The position numbers were made by a program, and so were the translations under genes. A DNA stretch of 64,000 nucleotides, from positions 1,922,001 to 1,986,000 of the forward strand of contig NZ_CP012040.1 of the NCBI RefSeq assembly GCF_001050135.1. The letters are read 5' to 3'. The stretch comes from Cyclobacterium amurskyense. GTDB taxonomy: Bacteria; Bacteroidota; Bacteroidia; Cytophagales; Cyclobacteriaceae. This document shows, one piece after another, positions 1-7,527 of this stretch. Position 1 is the stretch's first letter; each line of letters opens with the position of its first letter. The notes under the pieces were generated by a model. The model was not told where the DNA came from and searched no databases. It was given only the letters and a program-made list of their open reading frames with translations.

Positions 1-2
1 GA

Positions 3-602
3 GTTTTGATTCCCCGAAATGAAACAGAAGAATTGGTGCAACTCATCGTACAAAAACACAAAGGAAAGGTAAAAATTCTTGACCTTGGTACCGGATCGGG
101 CTGTATAGCCATTACCCTTGCTCTGGAATGTGCCAAGGCTGAAGTTACGGCCATTGACATAAGTGATGACGCGCTTGCGATTGCAAAGCATAACGCGGAG
201 ACCTTAAATGCAAAGCTTAATTTCGTGAAAAAAGACATTCTCCAAGCTGATTTGCAACTGGGAACATTTGACCTTATGGTAAGTAATCCCCCGTATGTTT
301 TGGAAAGGGAACGCTCTCTGATGCAGAAAAATGTTTTGGAACATGAGCCACAGTTGGCTTTGTTTGTGCCAGATAGTGACCCCTTAAGGTTTTATAAAGC
401 CATAGCTAAACATGCCCGAGAAAACCTGAAGTCCAATGGTTACCTGTATTTTGAAATCAACGAAGCCTTTGGAGTAGAAGTGGTCGAACAAATGAAATTA
501 GAAGGTTTTTCAGACATACAAATTTACCAAGACATCAATGGCAAGGACAGGATCGTTTATGGTAAAAAAACGGAATTAGACAAAAGTACCAAGCCAGAAT
601 AA
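3..602 (+). CDS. prmC: Peptide chain release factor N5-glutamine methyltransferase, 5'-truncated by window edge
   Basis: PrmC methylates the glutamine of the GGQ motif in release factors RF1/RF2 using S-adenosylmethionine, in the cytoplasm. The visible part begins inside the family's V-L-I-P-R-x-E-T-E-E segment, so the N-terminal helical domain lies upstream of the window and the TTG at position 6 is not a real start. The SAM-binding loop LDLGTGSGCIA lies at visible residues 26-35 and the diagnostic NPPY substrate motif at 94-97. The 3' end overlaps the convergent gene downstream by 27 nt. The identification is secure. Confidence 0.93.
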   Translation, partial: VLIPRNETEELVQLIVQKHKGKVKILDLGTGSGCIAITLALECAKAEVTAIDISDDALAIAKHNAETLNAKLNFVKKDILQADLQLGTFDLMVSNPPYVLERERSLMQKNVLEHEPQLALFVPDSDPLRFYKAIAKHARENLKSNGYLYFEINEAFGVEVVEQMKLEGFSDIQIYQDINGKDRIVYGKKTELDKSTKPE

Positions 603-1184
603 CTCATTGCTACTGAAGGTTTGCAAGCCTTCTTCAACTTCTAGAAAGGTGGCATAGGTGATAGGAAAAACATCAGCACCTGAACTAGATTGGTGTTCTA
701 CAAACTGTCCTTCTCTTCCATGAACCTGAATGGAACAGTTTGGCAACCATTTCTTAATTTTACCATTTTTTGCCGGAAAGTACCTGATCCCACTATTAAA
801 AAACACAATGTCCATTTCAGGCATATAAGGATTAAGTTGCTCTGAATCTAAAGGGTCAAAGGAAAGAATATTTACAGCTTTGTGATTTTTTAGCAGAAGG
901 TATTTCAAGCCTGCGGTTAAAAATGACTCCTTTTCCACTGTAATATAAAATACAGGGTATTGTTCTTCAAGCAAAATGGCATTGTCATCCTGAAACTCCT
1001 TATCAGCAATTATCCCATCAATTTTGATTCCCAGGGACATTATTTTATGCACATTTTGTTGGGTCACCAATACCAAAGGCACCCACTCCAGTAAAGAAGG
1101 TAGTAAGTCTGTAGCTGCAATTTCATCAGTCAATACAAGAAGTGCGGGTTCTTGTTGGTCTTTTACAAAATGGTGGGATGACAT
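576..1184 (-). CDS. Thiamine pyrophosphokinase-like protein with altered active site
   Basis: A 202-residue cytoplasmic protein without signal peptide. The opening (MSSHHFVKDQQEPALLVL), the overall length and the later G-I-K-I-D-G-I-I-A pattern resemble the thiamine diphosphokinase-like proteins of Bacteroidota. However, the segment where the catalytic G-D-F-D motif should stand reads A-D-K-E-F (about residues 60-64), so at least one catalytic acid is displaced or lost. The family call is recall-based and moderate. Enzymatic activity is doubtful and the protein may have another role. It is convergent with prmC, overlapping it by 27 nt. Confidence 0.5.
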   Translation of the reverse strand: MSSHHFVKDQQEPALLVLTDEIAATDLLPSLLEWVPLVLVTQQNVHKIMSLGIKIDGIIADKEFQDDNAILLEEQYPVFYITVEKESFLTAGLKYLLLKNHKAVNILSFDPLDSEQLNPYMPEMDIVFFNSGIRYFPAKNGKIKKWLPNCSIQVHGREGQFVEHQSSSGADVFPITYATFLEVEEGLQTFSSNELFWLGTFV

Positions 1185-1256
1185 AAAGCTTGAGAAATAA
1201 ATATTATTGATTCTTTTTGATAAAATTAAAAGGTTCTTAGTGAAAAAGCATATTTA

Positions 1257-1468
1257 AACCCGAAATATGCAATAGACATTCTATTACGTGCTGAAATCGC
1301 TTTAAAATGCCCAATCGTTGCTGTTTTCAATTTCACCATAGCAGTGCTATGCTAAAATCTCCAAACAGCCTGATTTTCTTGCGATTGCAACACTTCCCGT
1401 AAACACGGGACAGGCTTCACCCCTGACTATTGGTCAGGACGGAGAAATCCTATTACATAATCCGAGTT
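1257..1468. repeat. Dispersed MITE-like repeat, copy A
   Basis: A 212-nt intergenic element. The left end reads AACCCGAAATATGCAATAGA and the right end, read on the other strand, AACTCGGATTATGTAATAGG, giving imperfect terminal inverted repeats of about 20 nt. Inside are three short hairpins: a CATAGC-type stem, CCCGT/ACGGG (near 1399) and CCTGAC/GTCAGG. Near-identical sequence recurs at 34983, 59943 and 61586. It occupies most of the gene-free stretch between 1185 and 1731. Confidence 0.85.
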
Positions 1469-1642
1469 AAAACATAATTTATTCCTTGTCATGCATAAAG
1501 GGAGCAAGTTATGGAATACGGATTTAATAATTATGGTCTAAAAGAATTACATCAAAATCATGCTTATAAACCGTATTTGAAGTCATTTTTACCTATTTTT
1601 CAATGCTCTGGCCTTTATAGTTAAATAATAGCATTTTTTTTA

Positions 1643-1650
1643 TAATTTTG
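1643..1650 (+). promoter_or_regulatory. Candidate -7 promoter box for the kynurenine operon
   Basis: TAATTTTG matches the Bacteroidota -7 consensus TAnnTTTG and lies about 80 nt before the chosen haaO start. No convincing -33 TTTG is seen at the expected spacing, so the call is tentative. It supports the ATG at 1732 over the TTG at 1648, which lies inside the box. Confidence 0.4.
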
Positions 1651-1731
1651 GACTTCTGCCCTTTGTTTGTCTTTCACCCGGATAAAAGTATCTACAGACA
1701 AAGAGGCTGTATCATTAACTTAATTCAAACT

Positions 1732-2244
1732 ATGGCCATTTCTCAACCAATCAACTTCACCAAATGGATCGATGATCACCGTCATTTATTAAAGCCACCA
1801 ATAGGGAACAAGCAAATGTACCTTAAGAATGATGATTTTATTGTCATGGTGGTAGGTGGACCAAATTCTAGAAAAGACTACCACTACAATGAAGGTGAAG
1901 AGTTTTTCTATCAGGTAGAAGGCGACATTACGCTGAAGATAGTGGAAGATGGTGAAATGAAAGAAGTTTCAATTAAAGAGGGAGAAGTTTTCTTACTGCC
2001 TCCTAAGGTACCACATAGTCCAAGAAGACCTGCGGATACCATAGGGCTAGTGATAGAAAGATATAGAAAACCTGGAGAAAAGGATGGTTTCTTGTGGTTT
2101 TGTGAAAATTGTGACCATAAACTCTATGAGGAATACGCTACAATTACTGATATAGTCAATCAACTTCCGCCAATCATGGATAGATTCTGGGCCAACCCTG
2201 AAAATACCAAATGTAAAAAGTGCGGAACAGTGATGCATAAATAA
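1732..2244 (+). CDS. haaO: 3-hydroxyanthranilate 3,4-dioxygenase
   Basis: This enzyme opens the ring of 3-hydroxyanthranilate with O2 to give 2-amino-3-carboxymuconate semialdehyde, which cyclises spontaneously to quinolinate, the precursor of NAD. The protein is a 170-residue cupin starting MAISQPINFTKW. The iron ligands H51, E57 and H95 and the substrate arginines R47 and R99 fall at the positions known for bacterial HAO. The C-terminal rubredoxin-like metal site is present as two CxxC pairs (CENC and CKKC). The ATG at 1732 is preferred to an upstream TTG because it gives the normal family length. It is the first gene of haaO-kynU-kmo, with 59 nt to kynU. Confidence 0.95.
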   Translation: MAISQPINFTKWIDDHRHLLKPPIGNKQMYLKNDDFIVMVVGGPNSRKDYHYNEGEEFFYQVEGDITLKIVEDGEMKEVSIKEGEVFLLPPKVPHSPRRPADTIGLVIERYRKPGEKDGFLWFCENCDHKLYEEYATITDIVNQLPPIMDRFWANPENTKCKKCGTVMHK

Positions 2245-2303
2245 ACTTACTACCTTCATCTGAATTTAGAATCATCAGGTGCACTCACTCTATCCATTCC
2301 CCT

Positions 2304-3584
2304 ATGGACAATATTGAATTTAGCTTGACCCCTGAATTTGCACATAAAATGGATCAGGATGATCCATTGCGCGATTTTAGAAACAAGTTTTATATTCCAG
2401 AAAAAAATGGCAAACAAGTCATCTATTTTTGTGGAAACTCCCTTGGTTTACAGCCCCGCTCAGTAAGTGACTACCTGTCGAAAGACTTAGAAAAATGGGC
2501 AAAAAAGGGAGTAGATGGACATTTTGAAGGAGATGTCCCCTGGATAGATGCTAGAAAACCATCCAAAGCCCAATTGGCCAACTTGCTCGGAGCAAGTGAG
2601 TTGGAAGTCGTGGCCATGAACAGTCTCAGTGTAAACCTACACTTGCTGATGGTATCCTTTTATAGGCCTAAAGGCAAAAAATACAAAATTCTAACTGAGG
2701 CTGGTGCTTTCCCTTCTGACCAGTACATCTTAGAATCTCAGGTCAAATACCATGGTTTCTCTCCAGACAAGGCCATCATTGAAGCGAAACCAAGACCTAA
2801 TGAACATGTACTCCGTACGGAAGATATTCTGGAGCTAATTCGCAGTCACAAAGATGATCTGGCCTTAATCATGTTCTCTGGAGTACAATATTATACTGGC
2901 CAGCTATTCGACATGAATGCGATAAGCAAGGAAGCCAAAGCAAATAACATAATAGTCGGTTTTGATCTTGCCCATGCCGTAGGCAATATACCTCTACAAT
3001 TGCATGATTGGGGAGTAGATTTTGCCACTTGGTGCAGCTACAAATACCTCAATTCTGGACCTGGAAACGTTTCAGGGATATTTGTCCACCAGAAATACAG
3101 TAACGATAATCAGTTACCCAGATTCGCCGGATGGTGGGGACATAACGAAGAAGAACGTTTCAAAATGGAAAAAGGATTCAAACATATGCAGGGTGCAGAT
3201 GGTTGGTTAGTAAGTAATGACAATGTATTGGGATTAGCAGCCCATCAAGCCTCTCTGGATCTGTTTGCTAAGGCAGGAATAGAGAATTTAAGAAGAAAAA
3301 GTCAACTATTGACTTCATACCTGGAATTTGCAATTCGTGAAACGATAAGCGATACAAATTCGTTAGAAATTATAACTCCCTTAAAACCAACAGATAGAGG
3401 GTGCCAACTCTCTTTATTGATCCAAAATAAAGGAAAGCGTGTTTTTGATTTCTGGATTGAAAAGGATGTGGTAGCCGATTGGAGAAATCCAAATGTAATT
3501 AGGTTGGCACCAACACCCATGTACAATAGTTTTCAGGATGTTTATGAATTTAGTCAAATTCTCAAAAACTCCCTGAACGATTGA
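2304..3584 (+). CDS. kynU: Kynureninase
   Basis: A PLP-dependent hydrolase that cleaves 3-hydroxykynurenine (or kynurenine) to 3-hydroxyanthranilate (or anthranilate) plus alanine. At 426 residues it has normal full length. The family signature FCGNSLGLQP stands near residue 43, the cofactor-binding lysine in SYKYLNSGPG near residue 247, and the conserved FAGWWGH segment follows. It starts at ATG 2304 and is followed after 27 nt by kmo, which supplies its substrate, so the three genes probably form one transcript. Together they make quinolinate from kynurenine. Tryptophan dioxygenase and formamidase are not in the window. Confidence 0.95.
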   Translation: MDNIEFSLTPEFAHKMDQDDPLRDFRNKFYIPEKNGKQVIYFCGNSLGLQPRSVSDYLSKDLEKWAKKGVDGHFEGDVPWIDARKPSKAQLANLLGASELEVVAMNSLSVNLHLLMVSFYRPKGKKYKILTEAGAFPSDQYILESQVKYHGFSPDKAIIEAKPRPNEHVLRTEDILELIRSHKDDLALIMFSGVQYYTGQLFDMNAISKEAKANNIIVGFDLAHAVGNIPLQLHDWGVDFATWCSYKYLNSGPGNVSGIFVHQKYSNDNQLPRFAGWWGHNEEERFKMEKGFKHMQGADGWLVSNDNVLGLAAHQASLDLFAKAGIENLRRKSQLLTSYLEFAIRETISDTNSLEIITPLKPTDRGCQLSLLIQNKGKRVFDFWIEKDVVADWRNPNVIRLAPTPMYNSFQDVYEFSQILKNSLND

Positions 3585-3611
3585 ACCCTAAGTATTAAAC
3601 CTATTTAAATA

Positions 3612-4964
3612 ATGAAAGAGAAAATAGACCTATTGGGTGCGGGACTCATTGGATCCCTGCTCGCGATATACCTCAAAAAAAGAGGATTGGATGTAGACAT
3701 TTACGAAAAACGCCAGGACTGGCGAAAAATAAAAAAGTATGGAGAAGGCCGGTCCATCAACATGGCCTTAAGTTACAGGGGATGGAAAGCCCTCGAAAAA
3801 GCTGGCATTAAAGACAAAGTAATGCCTTATACTTTACCTATGTCCGGAAGAAGAATCCATGATGAACATGGTAGTACTTATTTCCAACCTTATGGTAAAG
3901 AAAATCAAGCCATCTATTCCATAAGTCGAAACGCATTCAATGCAATTCTTCTGGACGAAGCAGAAGCATTGGGGGCAAATATTTACTTTAACCACAAGGT
4001 GGAGAGGGTTAATGTTTCTAAAAGAGAAGTGGAATTCTGTCTGGAAAATGGAGAAGAGAAGCACATGGTCTCCGATATATTGATAGGTTCTGACGGCTCA
4101 TTTTCTGCCCTTAGAAATGCCTTTCAAAGCCAACTGAGATTTAATTTTTACCAAAAATTCATTTCTCATGGTTACAAAGAACTCCATATTCCTCCAACAC
4201 CTTCTGGGGAGTTTGCCTTAGATCCTAAAGCCCTTCATATCTGGCCAAGAGGAAAATTTATGCTCATTGCTTTGCCAAATCTGGACAAGTCTTTTACCTG
4301 TACCTTGTTTTTGCCTTTCGAGGGTTACAAAGTAAGTTTTGAGAACATCTATGATGACCAGGATGTGGTCCAAATCTTCAAAACTTACTTCAATGATGCT
4401 TTTGACCTGATGCCAAACTTACTGGCTGATTTCAAAAACAACCCTACCTCTGCACTTATCAATACTGAGTGCTACCCTTGGACAGAAAACAATGCATTAC
4501 TAATAGGTGATGCAGCTCATGCGATGGTTCCGTTTTACGGGCAAGGAATGAACTGTGGTTTTGAAGACTGTTATATCCTCGATAATTTAATAGAGAAATA
4601 TGGTACCTCTTCCTGGGATTTAGTATTTGAAAAATTTCAGAAACAAAGGAAACCAGACACAGATGCCATCTGCCAACTGGCCATGGATAATTTTGTGGAG
4701 ATGAGTGACGATATAGCAGATCCCAAATTTTTGATAAGAAAAAAAATAGAGGCCAAGCTTCACCAATTGTATCCTAATGAATGGCAGCCTTTATACAGTA
4801 TGGTTACCTTTTCAGACATGCGCTATTCTGAAGCCTACGCCATAGGTAAGCTTCAAGAAAAAATCATGGACGATGTAATGAAGGATCCCAATGTTACAAA
4901 AAATTGGAACAACCTGGACTATGAAGCTATTTTAGCCAAAGTCGAAACATCAGGAGCTGTTTAA
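3612..4964 (+). CDS. kmo: Kynurenine 3-monooxygenase
   Basis: An FAD-dependent hydroxylase converting L-kynurenine to 3-hydroxykynurenine with NADPH and O2. The N-terminal dinucleotide-binding motif GAGLIGSLLA lies at residues 9-18. The second FAD motif GDAAHAMVPFYGQGMNCG lies around residue 300, typical of the flavoprotein hydroxylase family. The 450-residue length is normal for bacterial KMO. It is the last gene of the kynurenine operon. Its TAA stop (4962-4964) overlaps the first bases of a short inverted-repeat element, so the repeat end forms the gene end. Confidence 0.95.
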   Translation: MKEKIDLLGAGLIGSLLAIYLKKRGLDVDIYEKRQDWRKIKKYGEGRSINMALSYRGWKALEKAGIKDKVMPYTLPMSGRRIHDEHGSTYFQPYGKENQAIYSISRNAFNAILLDEAEALGANIYFNHKVERVNVSKREVEFCLENGEEKHMVSDILIGSDGSFSALRNAFQSQLRFNFYQKFISHGYKELHIPPTPSGEFALDPKALHIWPRGKFMLIALPNLDKSFTCTLFLPFEGYKVSFENIYDDQDVVQIFKTYFNDAFDLMPNLLADFKNNPTSALINTECYPWTENNALLIGDAAHAMVPFYGQGMNCGFEDCYILDNLIEKYGTSSWDLVFEKFQKQRKPDTDAICQLAMDNFVEMSDDIADPKFLIRKKIEAKLHQLYPNEWQPLYSMVTFSDMRYSEAYAIGKLQEKIMDDVMKDPNVTKNWNNLDYEAILAKVETSGAV

Positions 4965-5030
4965 CCCGAAATGTGCAATAGCGCTTTCATAAAGTGATAT
5001 AGTCACTACGAAACCTATTGCACATTTGCC
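4963..5030. repeat. Short inverted-repeat element at end of kmo
   Basis: It begins AACCCGAAATGTGCAATAG, matching the left end of the dispersed 212-nt repeat. A perfect 13-nt inverted repeat (AAATGTGCAATAG at 4969-4981, CTATTGCACATTT at 5015-5027) encloses a smaller GTGA/TCAC hairpin. It lies between the convergent genes kmo and the desulfhydrase gene, where it could also act as a bidirectional terminator, though no strong T-run follows. Confidence 0.65.
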
Positions 5031-5990
5031 TTATAGCTCTATGCCAAGTCTTTGTTCAAAGCCACGGATACCCTGCAATCCACCTGTGTGTATAGCCAGT
5101 ATTTTACTGCCATTGGGAAAGTAGTCTTTCTCAATCAAGTCAAAGAGGCCAAACATCATCTTTCCCGTGTAAACAGGATCAAGTGGTAGATTTGAATTTT
5201 GCTTCAGTTCTTTTATAAACTGTATCAATTCAGGCTTGTGTTTGGCATATCCACCAAAATGGTAGGCAGTATGAATGTCGTAGGTGCATTTGGGGTCGAT
5301 TTTATGCTTTTGAAGCAAATCATCAATTTCAGAATTGATAAACTGCCCTTTCAAGACAGAAAAGCCTATCAGTTTTTGATTCGGTAAAGCGCTTGCCAAC
5401 AGCCCGGCAAAGGTACCGCCAGTACCTATTGGAGCGGTAACAAAATCCATACTTAAATCCTGATCGTTCAGGATTTCTTTGGTTCCTTTAATGGCAAGGG
5501 CATTGGTTCCCCCTTCAGGAATTAGAAAAAAATTTCCAAACCTGAGCCTTAAGCGCTCAAGTAGGGTAGGACTGTCTTTTTCCCTGTATTCGGATCTACT
5601 CATAGGATGTAGAGCCATCCCCTGATTTTGAGCATCCGTTAAGGTTGGATTAAGAGGCGCAATGAGCTCTCCTCTGATCATACCTATTGAATTCAACCCA
5701 TTGCTTGCGGCCGCAATTGCTGTCGCATGAATATGATTGGAATAGGCTCCACCAAAGGTTAAAACCTTATCATGGCCGAGTTCTTTCGCAGCCTGAAGAT
5801 TATAATGTAGTTTGTAAAATTTATTACCTTGAACCACTGGATGAAGAAGATCCAGCCTTTTTACTGTGACTTCTATTTGTCTTTCAGTAAATAAAGGACA
5901 CAAGATCTTTTGATAGATAGCTGGTTTTTTAAGGGCCAAAATAAAATAATTCAATGATTTAAGGTCAAAACTCTTATAGTTTTTGATCAA
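5031..5990 (-). CDS. 1-aminocyclopropane-1-carboxylate deaminase / D-cysteine desulfhydrase family PLP enzyme
   Basis: A fold-type II PLP enzyme of about 319 residues. Members deaminate ACC or release H2S from D-cysteine; the substrate cannot be told from sequence. Visible motifs are V-Q-G-N-K-F-Y-K-L with the PLP lysine, the GGAYSNHIHATA substrate loop and the phosphate-binding PIGTGGTFAG. The open frame begins at TTG 5990, only 16 nt from the divergent rluD start, and no ATG is near. The true start may be a later TTG, since the first 25 residues look unlike the family. Convergent with kmo. Confidence 0.85.
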   Translation of the reverse strand: MIKNYKSFDLKSLNYFILALKKPAIYQKILCPLFTERQIEVTVKRLDLLHPVVQGNKFYKLHYNLQAAKELGHDKVLTFGGAYSNHIHATAIAAASNGLNSIGMIRGELIAPLNPTLTDAQNQGMALHPMSRSEYREKDSPTLLERLRLRFGNFFLIPEGGTNALAIKGTKEILNDQDLSMDFVTAPIGTGGTFAGLLASALPNQKLIGFSVLKGQFINSEIDDLLQKHKIDPKCTYDIHTAYHFGGYAKHKPELIQFIKELKQNSNLPLDPVYTGKMMFGLFDLIEKDYFPNGSKILAIHTGGLQGIRGFEQRLGIEL

Positions 5991-5994
5991 ATCC

Positions 5995-6002
5995 TAATTT
6001 TG
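5995..6002 (+). promoter_or_regulatory. Candidate -7 box directly before rluD (leaderless?)
   Basis: TAATTTTG fits TAnnTTTG. The rluD ATG follows at 6007, so transcription starting about 5-7 nt downstream would begin at or next to the start codon. No clear -33 TTTG is seen at the usual spacing. Tentative. Confidence 0.35.
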
Positions 6003-6006
6003 TACC

Positions 6007-7041
6007 ATGACAGAGATCACAAATGAAGAATTACCTGAGGAGGACAGCTTTTTTGACCACCACGAACTGAGTGTTGATCCCGGGCAAAGACCCATTAGGA
6101 TTGATAAATTCATCACTGACAAGCTGGCTTATGCCACCAGAAACAAGGTTCAACAAAGCATTGTTTCAGGAATTGTAAAAGTCAATGGGGAAGTAGTGAA
6201 GGCCAATTACAAAACCAAAGCTGGTGATGTAATTACTTTTGCTATGGAAAAAAGCCGCAAAGAGACGGATGTTATAGCCGAGGAAATTCCGTTGGATATT
6301 AGGTATGAGGATGACCATCTGATGGTAGTGTACAAACCTGCAGGGATGGTGGTGCATCCGGCACATGGAAACTGGACAGGGACACTTGTCAATGCACTGG
6401 CTTTTTATTTTAACAACTTACCGGAGCTTCCTGGAAATTCAGGTCGGCCAGGTTTGGTACATCGAATTGATAAGGACACAAGTGGCCTTTTGGTTATTGC
6501 CAAATCTGAAAAAGCAATGAGCCATCTAGCCAAACAATTTTTCGACCACTCCATCGCCAGAACATATGTTGCCTTGGTTTGGGGAGAACCTGAAGAAGAT
6601 GAAGGAACCATAGACGTACCCATAGGCCGAGGTATAAAAGACAGAAAAGTAATGCAAGCCTATCCTGATGGTGAAACCGGTAAATCAGCAATTACCCACT
6701 GGAAAGTAATCAAAAGGCTTCGTTATGTCACCTTGTTGAGGTGCGTGCTTGAGACCGGTAGAACGCATCAGATTAGAGCGCATATGAAATACATTGGCCA
6801 CCCACTATTTAACGATGCTGTTTATGGCGGAGACCAAATCAGAAAAGGCACACAATACTCAAAGTACAAAGCCTACATACAAAATTGTTTTCAAATATTA
6901 CCGAGACAAGCACTTCATGCAAAATCTCTTGGTTTCATACATCCAATTACCGAGGAAGAAATATATTTTGAAGCAGAAATGCCACAGGATATGTTAAGTG
7001 TTATTGAGAAGTGGGAAAATTACGTGAAGTTCGAAAAATAG
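6007..7041 (+). CDS. rluD: Ribosomal large subunit pseudouridine synthase, RluA/RluD family
   Basis: It isomerises specific uridines of 23S rRNA to pseudouridine. At 344 residues it has an N-terminal S4 RNA-binding domain (about residues 25-85, RIDKFITDKL...VKVNGEVVKANYKTKAGD) and a catalytic domain. The catalytic domain carries the family signature HRIDKDTSGLLV near residue 150, whose Asp is the nucleophile, and the R-T-H-Q-I-R-A-H-M motif near 257. The subfamily choice RluD rather than RluC is by length and general resemblance. It starts at ATG 6007, with a -7-like box immediately upstream. Confidence 0.88.
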   Translation: MTEITNEELPEEDSFFDHHELSVDPGQRPIRIDKFITDKLAYATRNKVQQSIVSGIVKVNGEVVKANYKTKAGDVITFAMEKSRKETDVIAEEIPLDIRYEDDHLMVVYKPAGMVVHPAHGNWTGTLVNALAFYFNNLPELPGNSGRPGLVHRIDKDTSGLLVIAKSEKAMSHLAKQFFDHSIARTYVALVWGEPEEDEGTIDVPIGRGIKDRKVMQAYPDGETGKSAITHWKVIKRLRYVTLLRCVLETGRTHQIRAHMKYIGHPLFNDAVYGGDQIRKGTQYSKYKAYIQNCFQILPRQALHAKSLGFIHPITEEEIYFEAEMPQDMLSVIEKWENYVKFEK

Positions 7042-7156
7042 CGATTATTGAATTTCTAATCACTCTAATAATTCAGGATACTAAATTCCCATATTTATTT
7101 TAAACAGTACCCATTTTTATCATTATTATAAAATTTTAATATTTTTAATGAAAATA

Positions 7157-7187
7157 TTTTCTTAACCTCGATGTTTTATTACATTTG
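7157..7187 (+). promoter_or_regulatory. Candidate promoter of the tRNA-like gene
   Basis: TACATTTG at 7180-7187 fits the Bacteroidota -7 box TAnnTTTG. TTTT at 7157-7160, 19 nt upstream, is a weak match to the -33 TTTG. A start near 7193 would leave about 60 nt of leader before the tRNA-like body. The tRNA-Pro gene in this window has the same kind of promoter with a better -33 box. Confidence 0.45.
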
Positions 7188-7254
7188 TTACATCAATATA
7201 AAATTTTGTAGTCCACTTTGGATTCAATCTTTATTTGATAACGTTCTAAAACAC

Positions 7255-7397
7255 TGTAGGGTGTTGAAATTGGCAGACATGCCCTCCTGTCTCGGGGGTG
7301 AGGAATCCGGTTTATCCGGCGTATTGGACAAAGCACACATCGAGCTCAATGTGTTGCCTAACAACCTCGTGGAGGTTCGAATCCTTCCCCTACAGCA
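7255..7397 (+). tRNA. Unusual tRNA-like gene: GTC anticodon, Leu-type D-arm, ~70-nt variable domain
   Basis: A 7-bp acceptor stem is formed by TGTAGGG (7255-7261) and CCCTACA (7388-7394), followed by G73 and then CA, with no encoded CCA. T-arm: GGAGG / TTCGAAT / CCTTC (7371-7387). The D region (TTGAAATTGGCAGACAT) is like that of tRNA-Leu. Anticodon arm: CCCTC (7282-7286), loop CTGTCTC, GGGGG (7294-7298), giving anticodon GTC. Between anticodon arm and T-arm lie about 72 nt instead of the usual 4-20. They can fold into a closing stem TGAGG/CCTCG (7299-7303/7365-7369), a CCGG hairpin (7307-7319) and an 8-bp hairpin (7333-7357, one bulge). A strong terminator follows. It could be a noncanonical tRNA, a tRNA-derived regulatory RNA or a decaying tRNA-Leu. 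Confidence 0.7.
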
Positions 7398-7405
7398 TCG
7401 ATACT

Positions 7406-7446
7406 AAAGCCGATGAATATACGTTAGTATATATTCATCGGCTTTT
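7406..7446 (+). terminator. Rho-independent terminator of the tRNA-like gene
   Basis: A perfect stem of about 16 bp, AGCCGATGAATATA against TATATTCATCGGCT, ends in a run of five T. It lies only 9 nt after the tRNA-like 3' end, so the RNA is terminated independently of the next gene. Confidence 0.85.
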
Positions 7447-7527
7447 TCATTTTCCGACGTTCAAATTTTTCTTTTCCCATTCTTTCTTAAGTAATATCCC
7501 CTTTATTTTGTATTCTTGAACTGAAAA

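Noticed and set aside
7171..7519. Two small ORFs over the tRNA-like region
   Set aside because: They run through a structured RNA gene and its terminator, and have no family resemblance or start signal.
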